Made by a program: the position numbers and the translations under genes. This document shows, in pieces, positions 46,870 through 58,790 of a DNA stretch of 64,000 nucleotides. Origin of the DNA: Sipunculus nudus (Eukaryota > Annelida > Sipuncula > Golfingiida > Sipunculidae); assembly GCA_026874595.1 (NCBI GenBank), contig CM049321.1, forward strand, positions 18,194,979-18,258,978, written 5' to 3'. Each line of letters starts with the position of its first letter. Within the stretch, counting starts at the first letter, position 1. A model generated the notes under the pieces. It was not told the origin of the DNA. It searched no databases and saw only the letters and a list, made by a program, of their open reading frames with translations.

Positions 46870-47433
46870 TGCGCCTCTCACCTTATTGACCTTTGACACA
46901 TCCACGTGATCGGTATATGCAGCCAGACATTCACAATGCGTATGATGGTACTCACAGTGGCATTGAGTAGAAACCATCTCTGGCGGGAAGACTACCTTTC
47001 CCAGACACGTCGTTTTATAACATACCACCCACGAACGGGTAAATGTGTAGTTATTTATTATTTTTTTAGTTAAAATCAAAACTATACGTGTAATAAAATT
47101 AATATTTTTAGGAATCTTGCTAAGCCTCGTGACCTTTGACACACTCATATTATCGAGTGCTGTCAGCCATTTTGCAGCAACGTCATTTTCAATATGTTTT
47201 CATATACGATTAGGTTAATTCACTGTAATTCTCTTTTCTTTAGATAAAAATGATAAAACGTTTTGTGTTAAATCAAATCCGTTAGGGATAATATTAAACC
47301 CTTGACAACCTTGGACATATCAACATGGTTGATAAGCTGTCGATCATTTACAGTAACATCGTTTTTATAAATAACAACCGCAAACAGGTTATTATACAGT
47401 ATTTTTTCCGTAGAGAGTGTAAAAATTATAAAT

Positions 47434-47488
<55 letters not shown>

Positions 47489-47815
47489 CATATTACATAA
47501 ACTTATGAATTGAAACATCATCAAAAGAAAAATCATGTTACAGATAATTCAGAATTCTCTGAATAATACAGAAAATACTAAGTATTTTGCAGCATATATC
47601 GGCCTTGTCCTAAATAACAACCGCAAACAGGTTATTATACAGTATTTTTTCCGTAGCGAGTGTAAAAATTATAAATAATATATATATATATATATATATT
47701 ATATACATATTACATAAACTTATCATCAAAAGAAAAATCATGTTACAGATAATTCAGAATTCTCTGAATAATACAGAAAATACTAAGTATTTTGCAGCAT
47801 ATATCGGCCTTGTCC
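46870..47815. repeat. Tandem array of about 240-bp units, four copies
   Basis: Copies start near 46875, 47121, 47294 and 47612. Shared blocks are GACCTTTGACACAYYCACRT, GTCAGCCATTTTGCAG-AAC and CGTTTTTATAAATAACAACC. The last two copies (from 47369 and 47612, period 243) are almost identical apart from (AT)n length and a ~10-bp deletion, so that duplication is recent. The 116-codon minus frame at 46798-47148 belongs to the array. Confidence 0.75.
47437..47482. repeat. (AT)n tract inside tandem array copy
   Basis: The equivalent run in the next array copy (47680-47700) is shorter, showing length change since duplication. Confidence 0.95.
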
Positions 47816-48563
47816 TTGCCTTTAGAAAGATGGAAGTGTTATATAGATTAAGGCATGCAGAGACAATGTGAAAGAAGATGCCGTGCCCGGACTTGTATAT
47901 TCTTATTATTTATTCCATTAGTGTCTCACTCATGCCCACAGGTGGAATACCCTGACACACGCCTGTCACTCAGTGCAATAGGAGATGATTTCCTTTCTTA
48001 AATGTTCTTTGAGTCATACCTGAATACACTATTAAGTCTATTGATCAGCTTCTCGCTAAAGACACCGTCTTCGGCAAATTTCAGTTTGATTTTTTTAGGG
48101 GTTACTTGTAGTCGGTACTAAGGCGGAGGCTGTTGCAGCAGTTTTGAAAATGGTGGGGCACTGAGCTGCATAAAACATATCTGCGCTGGTTGACTCTGTC
48201 TAATGTTGAGGTAATTATGGTATTTTTGTTATTTTAGTATGATTGTGGCGGCCATTTCGTATTAAGCTGATTTGCTAAAATATCCTTATGCTGAGGCTTT
48301 ATATTTTATTTACACATTATATGTTGGCAAACAAAATCCACGGAGGAAAGCACCTGAAACAAGGTTAGCAGAAAAAAATGAACTTTAGCTACAGGACTAG
48401 ACAAAAAAGTTCCTTGTTTCGGATTTTATAGCTAACAAATTGGGTTGGTAGGGCAAAAAGAAATATTTTTTTTATTATTGAGTGGGTCAGGTTTTATCAT
48501 GGGAAAATTGAATATATTTAATCCATATAAAGATACAACTCATTTACTACATGTTTATTTATA

Positions 48564-48621
<58 letters not shown>
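48564..48621. repeat. (AAT)n tract
   Basis: Perfect AAT trinucleotide run, about 19 units. Confidence 0.95.
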
Positions 48622-48624
<3 letters not shown>

Positions 48625-48767
48625 TTTAGATATTATATAATAATAAAATGATGATTAAATTTAATATTTAAAAAGAAATGACAGTTTCCATTACCGATGT
48701 TAAATTTAACAATTTATAATTAAAATAAGGTGTTGCTAACCTCATAGCCAGCGCTACACAGAACACC

Positions 48768-48828
48768 ATGTTGAGATATACAGTCAGCCTTATGCTCTCA
48801 TGTGTCATGTATATAACCTGGTCAGAAG
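48768..48828 (+). CDS. Candidate first coding exon: signal peptide, phase-1 donor; gene unidentified
   Basis: An ATG in the context CACCATG opens 20 codons reading MLRYTVSLMLSCVMYITWSE plus one base, followed at once by a GTATGT donor. The peptide has the layout of a cleavable signal peptide: a short n-region with Arg3, a hydrophobic core from residue 5 to 18, then small/polar residues. A phase-1 intron directly after a signal peptide is common in secreted and single-pass membrane proteins of animals. No downstream exon could be assigned with confidence, so the product is unknown. It could be a chance hydrophobic reading frame; the exact donor and start context make it better than most short frames here. 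It lies 150 bp downstream of an (AAT)n tract. Confidence 0.35.
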
Positions 48829-49723
48829 GTATGTACGACTTTGTTTTAAAGAGTAAATAATATTATCGGCGTACAGCTACCATGTTTACAGATAACCCTT
48901 AAACACCCTTAATAACTCCTAAATAAATAAAATATAGGGTGTTAAGATAATTTATTACATTTTTATAATCGAAAATCAAATATGGTGATCACTATTAAGG
49001 TCAGTGTCTGACAGAAACCACGTTTATATTATATATGTTGTTATGATATTTCAAGATAAGTTATTTTACGATATGCTCATTATCAGAGTAGAGTGAACTC
49101 TCGCATGAGACACGACCACCCCGCTAACACGACCACTTTTCTTGGTCCCAGAATTGTCTAATATAAATTATCATATAAAAAACTTCGGTAACACGACCAC
49201 CCCGCTATCACGACCAACGACCACCTTTTTGGTCCCGACCTTTAGAAGAGCCCCCGTATCACGACCACTGGCCCGTGGCGACCGCGGCCCGTTGAGCAGA
49301 TGACACGCTCATCGCCCAGCTTGGACTTAGGTAATAGCCCGTAATTAATTAACCGTATCACGACCACTGGCCGTGGCGACCGCGTCAGACTGTTACATAC
49401 TTTGACAGGAGTCAGATCAGCAGTGGACGCTGTATCGATGACCAATGTGATTCAGTGATTACCTTTTTCTTTTTTATATACAATAGCTCACAGTGTTTAT
49501 ATAGCAGCTTGCATCATATTCAACCAAACAGATTGAAGAATGTTTACTTTCCGAGGACATTCGTCATGTATTATAAAAACGGCTAGTTATAAATAAGACC
49601 AGACCTACATTTGCTGGTATGAATTCGAATAATTAATATTTGCATCTCAAACGCATCAATACTTGGTTTTTCAGGACAATAGAAAGCTATATGGGTTCGA
49701 GATAAGTTGATAATTGACAACAT

Positions 49724-49727
<4 letters not shown>

Positions 49728-49778
<51 letters not shown>
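49728..49778. repeat. (AT)n tract
   Basis: Perfect AT run between pogo-like fragments. Confidence 0.95.
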
Positions 49779-49781
<3 letters not shown>

Positions 49782-50744
49782 CACGGGATCTATAAACAAC
49801 GAAAGTCGGGATTTATAAACAAAATAAAAGGGACCCCCCTCCCACGCACACACAAAAAAAAGCACAAAGATAAATTTAAAATATAAAATGAAAGGGGTCT
49901 CTCCACTAATTTGTTTTATATTCAGCATCATCAATTATTAAATTTTGTTTCTTGAATGATTATATTCATGAACACTAAACATAAGCATCTAACCTACATT
50001 TATACTTGATCTAAACATAAAACAGAGTAAATGAATAAATTGGAAAACGGCATGTACTTCCGGAACGAAAGATTACGATTTCCATGCATTCTAATGGTCC
50101 TTAAGAACTCCTGGCCCATCAAGGCCCTTTGGACGGGTTAAAACTTGCTAATGCTATTTAAGACAAATAAAAGACTTAAATTTGAGACTTCATCGTCATG
50201 TCTGTTCGTGTGCCCTTGAGAACTCCTGGGCCCCGAGTCTCATAGGCCCGATCACTTCCGATTAAAATTAAAAGCTAAAACAAATGAAAAAACACGAAGT
50301 TCCGCATTAACAATTAAGTTTAACTGGGCCCTATAGCATATAGCAGACAAAGCCCGAGCCTGGCCTGTTGACTCGTCCTGATGACAGCTAAATAAATGCA
50401 AGTTAACATAAAAGCCAAAAGAGATTTTCTCATTTTCACATATTCTCTGGGGTTCTTCACATCTTGAACCAGTCACAGAAGTGGGAACCGGTATCTATTT
50501 GCTATAACCACCAGGACTGTCGTGCTCCATGCATCACACGATATGTCCTTTGCATGAGCAGCAGCTTCCAATGAGGATTTTGTTTGTAAATGGGGGTCAT
50601 CCTATATATATACTGTTACTAAAGTTAAACTAGTTTTAACTAGGGTCTGGGCCTTACAAATAAGTCCTTGTGAGCTTATTTTGCAAAAGGTTTCGGCAGG
50701 TCCTGAAAATTAATGAAATTGGATACCTCCTAAATTTTTTTTGA

Positions 50745-50808
50745 ACAAATTTTAGGGGGGGCGCGCGCCTGTTGCGCCCCCCTCTAAACACGCCCCTGAA
50801 GACAAATG
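50745..50808. mobile_element. GC-rich short insertion (GGGGCGCGCGCC...GCGCCCCCCTC)
   Basis: A compact imperfect palindrome, TTTAGGGGGGGCGCGCGCCT then GTTGCGCCCCCCTCTAAA, contrasts sharply with the AT-rich surroundings. Similar pieces are common dispersed repeats in invertebrate genomes (recollection, not checked). It interrupts the leader of the pogo fragment. Confidence 0.4.
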
Positions 50809-50816
50809 CTGTAAGA

Positions 50817-50912
50817 ATGACTTCCACGCCAGCACGTAAAAAACCTAAAGAACTCAGCCTCCAGGAGAAGATAGAACTCATCAAGACCGTCGAAGCAGTG
50901 ACAACAACTTAA
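50817..50912 (+). pseudogene. N-terminal fragment of a pogo/Tigger (CENP-B-like) transposase
   Basis: An ATG opens 31 codons: a basic start (PARKKPKE), then LSLQEKIELIKTVEA, and a stop. That is the start of the CENP-B/pogo helix-turn-helix, where K-LSL-EKI-LI--VE is the usual pattern (family knowledge). The rest of the DNA-binding domain and all of the DDE domain are missing. It is preceded at 50750-50805 by a GC-rich palindromic insertion and followed at 50970-51042 by sequence resembling a Tigger terminal repeat. Confidence 0.55.
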
Positions 50913-51363
50913 AATTTACTTTAAATACCCATATTATCGCCTGTGTTAATATTGGCAGACTAATGTACACGCATCCCGCTAACACGACCAATTTCCCTGG
51001 TTCCGCAGCTCGTCGCGTTAGCGGGGTTTTATTGTATATTTGATTGGAACAATGTATATCGATGAACCAGTGCAAAGCTTATATATAAATGTATACATGC
51101 AATGTTTATATATACGTCACTAGCAAGTATTATATAATATTTTTATACAGGTGTTTCTTACCCATCCGCTATATGTGGTCCGGTCACTGGTTCATTGTTG
51201 AGGGACGTCTGACGTCTAGACTAACGAGGGTCGGGTCAGTTACAACTAGCAATACCAATACCCGATTCAAGTGCCGTCACTAGATGCATGTGCTCTTGCA
51301 TAAAGGAACAATATCAACCTCAGGATCATAACAAGGATATCAGGATACAGTATAAACATGACT

Positions 51364-51367
<4 letters not shown>

Positions 51368-51420
<53 letters not shown>
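51368..51420. repeat. (AT)n tract
   Basis: Perfect AT run; with the next tract it brackets a pogo-like scrap at 51421-51547. Confidence 0.95.
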
Positions 51421-51425
<5 letters not shown>

Positions 51426-51546
51426 CAACTTTTCTTGGTCCCGAATATACGATCCAGGTTACTTTGAGTATCCCAAATACGACCCCCCCCCCCAAACTAC
51501 GACCATTTGGTCAGTCCCTAAGGTGGTCGTAATTGTGGGGTTCCCC

Positions 51547-51549
<3 letters not shown>

Positions 51550-51594
<45 letters not shown>
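51550..51594. repeat. (AT)n tract
   Basis: Perfect AT run on the right of the same scrap. Confidence 0.95.
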
Positions 51595-51599
<5 letters not shown>

Positions 51600-53884
51600 C
51601 TTGATTCACCCTTTCACGTATATATGATCAATATGAAATATGTGTACAAACTGTATAATTACAATTGTTAAATTTAATTTCATGAAATAAAATTTCACAG
51701 TTCAACTAGTCGTCGTTACTGCTTTACCCATGACATATGCCATCTTGATTTTGTTTACGTGCGTGATCATTCGGAATGTCGTGTCTGTAAAAAAGAAAGA
51801 TCAGATCATTCGACTGCAGACAGGTGACTTTATTCAAATCTAACTTGTTTACAGATTCAGTTCCCATTGCTATTTGGCTGATTAAACAACAGTAGACACA
51901 GCATGAACTCTGTATCATTCTAATTAAACAGAAGCTCTATGAATCACAAATAAAGGGTTTATGATGATTATTTTCAAAGAAATCACGCACGTTTACGTGA
52001 CCTGTCCCGGATGCTTACTCAAACCTATATGAACCATGTACCTTTGTCCTTCAGACCGGTGTAGCGATTTCAGATTACCCCGTTTTTAGATTAAACCTCG
52101 ATTTTTGGTCACCTGGGTGTAAACTGAAGTAAATAACATCCTTCCCCGTACGAGGTACCTACCCCGTTCTGGTAACCCCTCCCCATGGTTTTCTATATTA
52201 TTTACTTAGTTACAAACTAACACATACTCTGACAACAAAATACAAAATGACGACACTGCTACCACTTTCACTATAAAATGACAATGATAATTAATAATAA
52301 TTATTAAATTGATAGAAGTTTACTCCCGGGGGTAACTTCAAGATAACACCCTCCCCCCCTCATGTTTCAACACAGATGATTCTTTATGTTTTTATACATA
52401 AAATTTATATAATAATTTTATTTCTGATTAACCAAAATAGTTTTTTTTTAATATCTCATGTTTGCTGTAATGTGGCATGCGCTTTGATGAAGTGTATGAT
52501 TCAGTATTAATGTAATTAACAACAAAATTAACATTATACTACAATCTTATTTTCATAGATTGATTCCATTATTAAATCTCCTGTCGTAGTTAACTGAAAT
52601 GATATATCATACGTCCAAAGCATTGTTTTCATTTAGTTGAAATAGGCGGAGTAATCTTAACAATACGGGATTAATCTGAAGGTTGGGATAGGGGGGGGGG
52701 ACCTGAATGAGGGGGGGGGGGGGTTAATATGAATCAGGATAGCTTGAAATATGTACACTGGTAGATTATACAGTCATCTGGCCATCTCAACGCCTATATA
52801 TTCTGATTTATTTTTCCTAAATGTAGCAGCCTATTCATTTTAATATCTGGTAACTCAAATTATTGTGCTCTTAAAGTTCTAAATCCATTAGGACACTTGG
52901 TGGACATCATCAGACGGCAAGGAAGAGGTATTCAGTTCTCCCTACTTCGAATTATTTTATGTTGTGACCTGCATTATTTTATCATGGGTAATATTGGCTG
53001 AAAAAATGTGAGGGGGCAATCCACAGAAAGAGTTCCAACAGAAACCCCTGAAATACGGACATCTGGTTGAAATCTCCCGAACAACCTCCCAATGGACAAG
53101 CAGGACAAACAGGACAAACAGGACAAAAACACTCTCCTAGAATATCATCATTTCCTTCAATGCCACCATATTTTATGAAGCATATTTTTGTCATCATACG
53201 TAAAAGATTTCGCACAGTTTCTAGCATTTAAAAAATTTTTAGGGGGCACTAGCACATGTCCATTCCGAATTTTTTTTTCTCTTTCTGAGACGCATACCTG
53301 AAACATTATTGAGGAAATATGACAAGATTATAAATTAATTGATGGAATTATCTTGAAATTAATAGAAAATGTATGTAATTTATCCCCCTAAAAGGAGAGA
53401 GATATGTCCCCATGTCAATACCCCATGAAAACAAGGTCCATGAAGTCTATCAATTGCGATATTGGAAGCGATCGTCGTATATCAGTTTCCCTCTTAACCC
53501 GCTAGCCATTGTAGTGGCCACATATAACCCCATTAGTAGGCCTCAGTAGGCCGTCAATATGTACCCACAGGGCCAACTTTCAGTCGTTATGCCAGTCATA
53601 CCGAAAACTGCACCACAGTGGCAATCGTTCCTATTCCAAAGATATTGGTCTCTGGCATAAATAACATTGTTACGAGTAAGAAAATTGTAAACGGTATCAA
53701 GCTATGATAAAATAACCATGTATTGTCGACAAATTCGAATTAACCCTAAAAAAAACAACGATTAACGACGGATTGCGCTGCTTGTATTCCCGGATGATTA
53801 TGTGATAATTAACGATGGATAGACTTCGTGCTGCTAGCGGGGTTGAATATAAAGCTGGGTGGGCTGAATAGCTTGACAGACGTA
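51595..53884. other. No gene recognised
   Basis: AT-rich with poly-G runs at 52690-52700 and 52710-52722 and a 9-bp ACAGGACAA repeat (four units) at 53100-53130. The latter gives the Cys-Pro repeat of an 81-codon minus frame that is not supported. Confidence 0.45.
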
Positions 53885-55125
53885 ATCTGAGCTGGTCATT
53901 TATGCAGAATAGCTGTGATACGAGGTGGACATGTTAGCGGAATGGCCGTGATATAAGGTGGGTATGTTAGCGGAATGGCCGTGATTTATGATGGGCATGC
54001 TATCGTAAGGGCTATGACAGATGTGAGCATGTAATGGGAATGGCCGTGATATTGAGGTAGACATGTTATCGGAATGACCGTGATATAAGGTGGGTATGTT
54101 AGCGGAATGGCTGTGATAAGAGATGGGTATGTTGAGGGGAATGGCTGTGATATAAGGTGAGCATATTAGCGGAATGGCTGTGATTTGAGAAAGGCATGTT
54201 AGAGGAATGGCCGTGATAGGGGGTGGGCATGTTAAGGGAATTGCTGTGATTTGAGAAGGGAATGTTAGGGGAATGGCTTTGATAGGGGGTTGGCATGTTA
54301 GCGGAATGGACGTGATATGAGATGGGCATGTTAGCGGAATGGACGTTATATGAGATGGGCATGTTAGCGGAATGGACGTGATATGAGATGGGCATGTTAG
54401 CGGAATGGACGTGATATGAGATGGGCATGTTAGCGGAATGGACGTGATATGAGATGGGCATGTTAGCAGAATGGACGTGATATGAGATGGGCATGTTAGC
54501 GGAATGGACGTGATATGAGATGGGCATGTTAGCGGAATGGACGTGATATGAGATGGGCATGTTAGCGGAATGGACGTGATATGAGATGGGCATGTTAGCG
54601 GAATGGACGTGATATGAGATGGGCATGTTAGCGTAATGACCGTGAATTGAGATGGGCATTTTAGCGGAATGGCCGTGATTTATGATGGGCATGCTATCGT
54701 AATGGCTATGACAGACGTGAGCATGTAATGGGAATGGCCGTGATATTGAGGTAGACATGTTATCGGAATGACCGTGATATGAGGTTTTTTGTTATAGGAA
54801 TGGCCGTGATATGAGGTTGGCATGTTATCGACATGGTCGTGAATTAAGGTAGGCATGTTATCGAAATTTCTGTGATAGGAGATGGGCATGTTATCGGAAT
54901 AGCCGTGAAATGAGGTTGGCATGTTAGAGGTTTAATTTCGGAATGGCCGTGATTTGAGGTGTGTTTATTTTCGGAAATGCCAGGATATCAGTTGGGCATG
55001 TAATTGAAATGGTCGTGATAAGAGGTGGTCAAGTTTTTGGAATGGCCATGATAGGAGGTGGGCATGTTAGCGGAATCGCTATGATATAAGAGAGCATGTT
55101 AGCGGAATGGCTAGGATATGAAGGT
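53885..55125. repeat. Large minisatellite, 33-bp units, with higher-order repeat
   Basis: About 37 units of GCGGAATGGACGTGATATGA then GATGGGCATGTTA. Nine or ten units at 54300-54640 are nearly identical; units outward are diverged. A ~105-bp variant block starting GTGATTTATGATGGGCATGC occurs at 53981 and again at 54675. The 33-bp unit keeps a minus-strand frame open for 219 codons (54099-54758), giving an 11-residue repeat SANMPISYHVH. No start context, signal or homology supports it as a real protein. Confidence 0.9.
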
Positions 55126-55404
55126 GTCCACATATTAATTCAAATAAATATAGATGAGTGACTCAGAAAATTATTTGAGATCTATAGATTGAATAAGCTG
55201 AAGTAGTCACACTTTTCATGTAGGGGATTTATGTTTATTTTTGACAAATAAAACTCCATATCTACTAAAAGAAAATATTATATAATATAAGTACTCTCTG
55301 ATTTCATGTCATTTTTTTCTTACAATGCATATAAATCATGCATGTCAAGATATTTAGAAAAAAACTTGACTGTGATTTTCTTAAACTGATTCAAATCCCA
55401 TAGG

Positions 55405-55406
<2 letters not shown>

Positions 55407-55452
<46 letters not shown>
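55407..55452. repeat. (AT)n tract
   Basis: Perfect AT run. Confidence 0.95.
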
Positions 55453-55454
<2 letters not shown>

Positions 55455-55854
55455 ACGAAATCGATAAAACTGTCCCTTTTCTGGTGCACACGGGTTCTGA
55501 AATTTAAATGTTTCATTCAATAAATTGTTGAATGAAAACTTTAAAATTTCTGTTCTCGGGTAGATAGAATCTTGATACAGGTAAAACAAAAAAAAAAATC
55601 TTTTTAGATATTTTCATTAAGTGTATTATTAATTCATTGAAACAGATTAATATTATTGGCGGCTTAAAATAGTGTACCTTTAAAGTTTTTTTTTTAATAT
55701 TACAAAATCATGTGGAAATGAAGGCAAAGTTGAAAACTATGTATATTATAAGAAAGATCACAGTACTAGGTTTAAAATAATGCATACTTTATGGAATATT
55801 TATGAAAAATAAACAACCTTTTGATTGAATTTAACTATTGGGGTTTCAAACAGT

Positions 55855-55990
55855 GATGCTACATTAACGCACAAGCAAGTGCGCCTTTCAGGCGAAGATT
55901 ACACACTCAGGTCTCGCAGGTGCAGTAGTAACCGGGTCATGCTAGAACCAGGGTATAAAATGAGACGAAGCGTGTGATACTAACGCTTCA
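55855..55990 (+). other. Cluster of short hairpins
   Basis: Three small perfect stems lie in one 135-bp segment: CGCAC...GTGCG, CGCCT-TTC-AGGCG and GAAGCG...CGCTTC. It may be an old SINE; no tRNA boxes were confirmed. Confidence 0.3.
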
Positions 55991-57958
55991 AGAAGCCGAT
56001 TTCAAAATGGAATTCAGGAGATAGTGATACTTAGTTAAGCTAGCATTAAAAATGGAGAGCGTTACCTCAAACAAAAATCTAAAAGTAAAACATCGTATCG
56101 GTATCGTGAGATGTCTCTTCATCGATACGTTGACTATATATGATCATCATATGGACAGCGAAATCGATATTAACATTTTATATAGTTCTGGCGGCATTGA
56201 TATAAACAAGAAACAAGGCATTTTGTTTCGGAATAAAATTGTTTCATACTTAAATTATAATCAATGGTTGCTCCGGAATAGACTTTGAATGAAGATATGA
56301 AGTGTATATTTTATGATCTTAAGATCTTAAAATTAAAATCTAAATTCAATTAACCAAGTGTGTATCAAATTGCCGGCAGCATTTCATCACAGTACTTTCA
56401 TTCTAAATGGACATGGTTTAATTATCCGTAGAATAAAGCCATGTTTATGTACGTTTTCTGTCGTATTAATTATGTTGTCCCACATGGGTATTTTCCTTTG
56501 TTCTAACTGAACGTTCAAATTTACTTGCATTGCAGCTAGCGGTGACGCAAGTCAACGTGCATAACAGTTTTAAAATAAAGGATACACTCGTTTGTTTTGA
56601 CTATAATAGTAACTCCATCCGACTGGTCATAGCTTAGCGGGAGACCTATGGTAACCCTTGATGATGGTAAATCATACGCTGTGCATGAGTCCTCGGAGAT
56701 CCTTTGAGAAAACTAGGGACATTACACTTAACGATAACATTTTGATATCTCAGCTGAAAATGTCTTATTCATCATATATTGAACATTTTATTTTATTGAA
56801 AGCAAATGTAAAATACACTTCGACAGTGTTTCAGATATTTCGTTAACTGCTATTGTGTCAATATATTGTACAATACAATTTCGTTTTTAAGTCTGTTGGC
56901 CCTTTGTCGATGTTGTACAAGCAATTCACGGAAGGTAAATCTACTTTTATTTACATATACTTTTTGTATGGTTTGAAAAAATATTATTTTTCTTATATAA
57001 ACGTGATAATTGTACTAATGTAATGTTATATCTTCCGAAGTTTACCCTGACACAGACATGGAAACACTACAGTTACAAAATCATGAGTAATTTTTTACTC
57101 ATACTCGCATATCCGCAAACCTGGAAACACAGCTTTGAGTTAGTTTCCGATAAGTCTATGTTGGGCAGCATTGTATGTAGAATAAGAATCTCGGCAAGCA
57201 AAGGATAACATTGAAATTCTTTTTTTATGGCCGGGGGTAGGAATGTTTCAGAAGTCATAACCTGTCTTTGGGGTTTTATCTTTTGTGACTCGGGTTCAAG
57301 CGATTACCATTCTGCTCCAAAGTACGTCTTAGGTTTTAGGTAATGTGAGTTGATTTTTTTTGTTGGAACATTTTTCATGGTTTAATTGGGTAAACAACAG
57401 GAAACAAGTGGATTCGAAAGTTTAACCTTAGAAGATTTCGGTAACGGTCTTGGTCTCAATTAGAACTCCGTTAACTATGACAATGTTATCTAGTTATCAA
57501 CATCACGATATTAACATAGGTTCTTTTTACGAAATCGTATATACATGATAAAACTGATGATTCTGCGGGAGAATTGTACATGTGGGCAGTTTGAATACCT
57601 GCTGCTTATTCCATATTAGTAATGAGATCCACAATCATCAATCCAGTTAGACTAGATAGCACCCAGACGTGTTCAGATAACAAATTAGAAGGTGTTAACC
57701 CTGACGTATTGGTAAGCGTCCGGTAAACGGAATTAGTGACATCCGAAGGACAATGGTTTATATTTTAAGCAGAAATAACTTTCAAGCTAATGATGGCAGG
57801 AATGGAGGAAAGGATGGCCTCGATCCGGTTCTAGTCCATTGCAAAGACAAATCGAGAGATTGTCTTACACACTCTAAAAGCTTCGTTCGAAAAGACGGTA
57901 CTGTAATAATAATGGTCAGCACAAACAAGGCCTTATTCACACTCTGTGGCACCACAAC

Positions 57959-57963
<5 letters not shown>

Positions 57964-58045
<82 letters not shown>
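57964..58045. repeat. (AT)n-(GA)n compound microsatellite
   Basis: An AT run switches directly to GA repeats with one AA interruption. Confidence 0.95.
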
Positions 58046-58383
58046 TAACATAGATACAGGAAATAGCAGACGGACAAATTAACAATAATGATGTCAATAA
58101 TAAGTGAAATAAAAAGTGAAAAGAAATTGACTAAATATTAAACCTATCTCGATACTTGCTGACTTTGGCCAAAAATTTAAGCTCTTCTAACTAACCACTT
58201 ATAAACAGGTTAATCATAGAACTGAAACTTCAGGGATGAAACTAGATTCAATTAAACAATTAAAAAAACCGTAAAATCTAGAAAATCATGATATAAACTA
58301 TAATTACTTAAATGACGTTGGTAAAGTAAAAACAGAAGAAGACAGACACCTGCATAAAATATATTTTCATCGAGGGACCAGTT

Positions 58384-58790
58384 CATAATTAGGAACTCAT
58401 GTCAGTTATTATCCTTGTATCTGTCAAATATTTACAAAATTGTTTTGTTTTCAGATAGTTTTAAGACCCTGTCCGTGACTCATTTCACAAAATAGTTGAC
58501 AAGTCCCCAGTGCAAATTTGATCGTTAACAGTATTTATCATTGTTTCTGTCACGATTTGCCAGGTATCATGGTATTTTACAAATTGTGGAAACTATTTTC
58601 ACCTGTCCTCATTCTTTGTTACTCTGGTGGATATACCTAACTATATCCGCGATAACATTCGCATAATTTAGGAGCTCATGTCAGTTCCCAAAATAGTTGA
58701 CAAGGCCCTAGGACAAATTTAATCATTTACATAATTACTGTAATCCTTGTTTCTGGCACGATTTGCCAGGTATTTCAAGATATTTAAGTT
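58384..58790. repeat. Diverged direct repeat, two copies
   Basis: Blocks GGAACTCATGTCAGTT, CAAAATAGTTGACAAG-CCC and CACGATTTGCCAGGTAT occur in order at 58400-58575 and again at 58670-58775. The second copy is shorter. Confidence 0.6.

Larger units (their letters stand above)
49088..51545. mobile_element. Pogo/Tigger-type transposon debris
   Basis: Motifs of the type CACGACCACCCCGCTAACAC occur at 49108-49140, 49190-49235, 49255-49275, 49355-49385 and 50975-51000. An inverted form (CGCGTTAGCGGGGTTTTATT) is at 51011-51035, and a more decayed set lies at 51420-51545. Such CCCGCTAACRCGACC strings look like Tigger-type terminal repeats, and the transposase fragment at 50817 lies between them. Two copies of ACGACCACTGGCC-GTGGCGACCGCG sit about 105 bp apart. 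Exact element borders could not be set. Confidence 0.45.

Noticed and set aside
54099-54758. 219-codon minus-strand frame as a repetitive protein gene
   Set aside because: The frame is a by-product of a 33-bp (multiple of three) minisatellite; no signal, splice or homology support. Kept only as an observation on the repeat.
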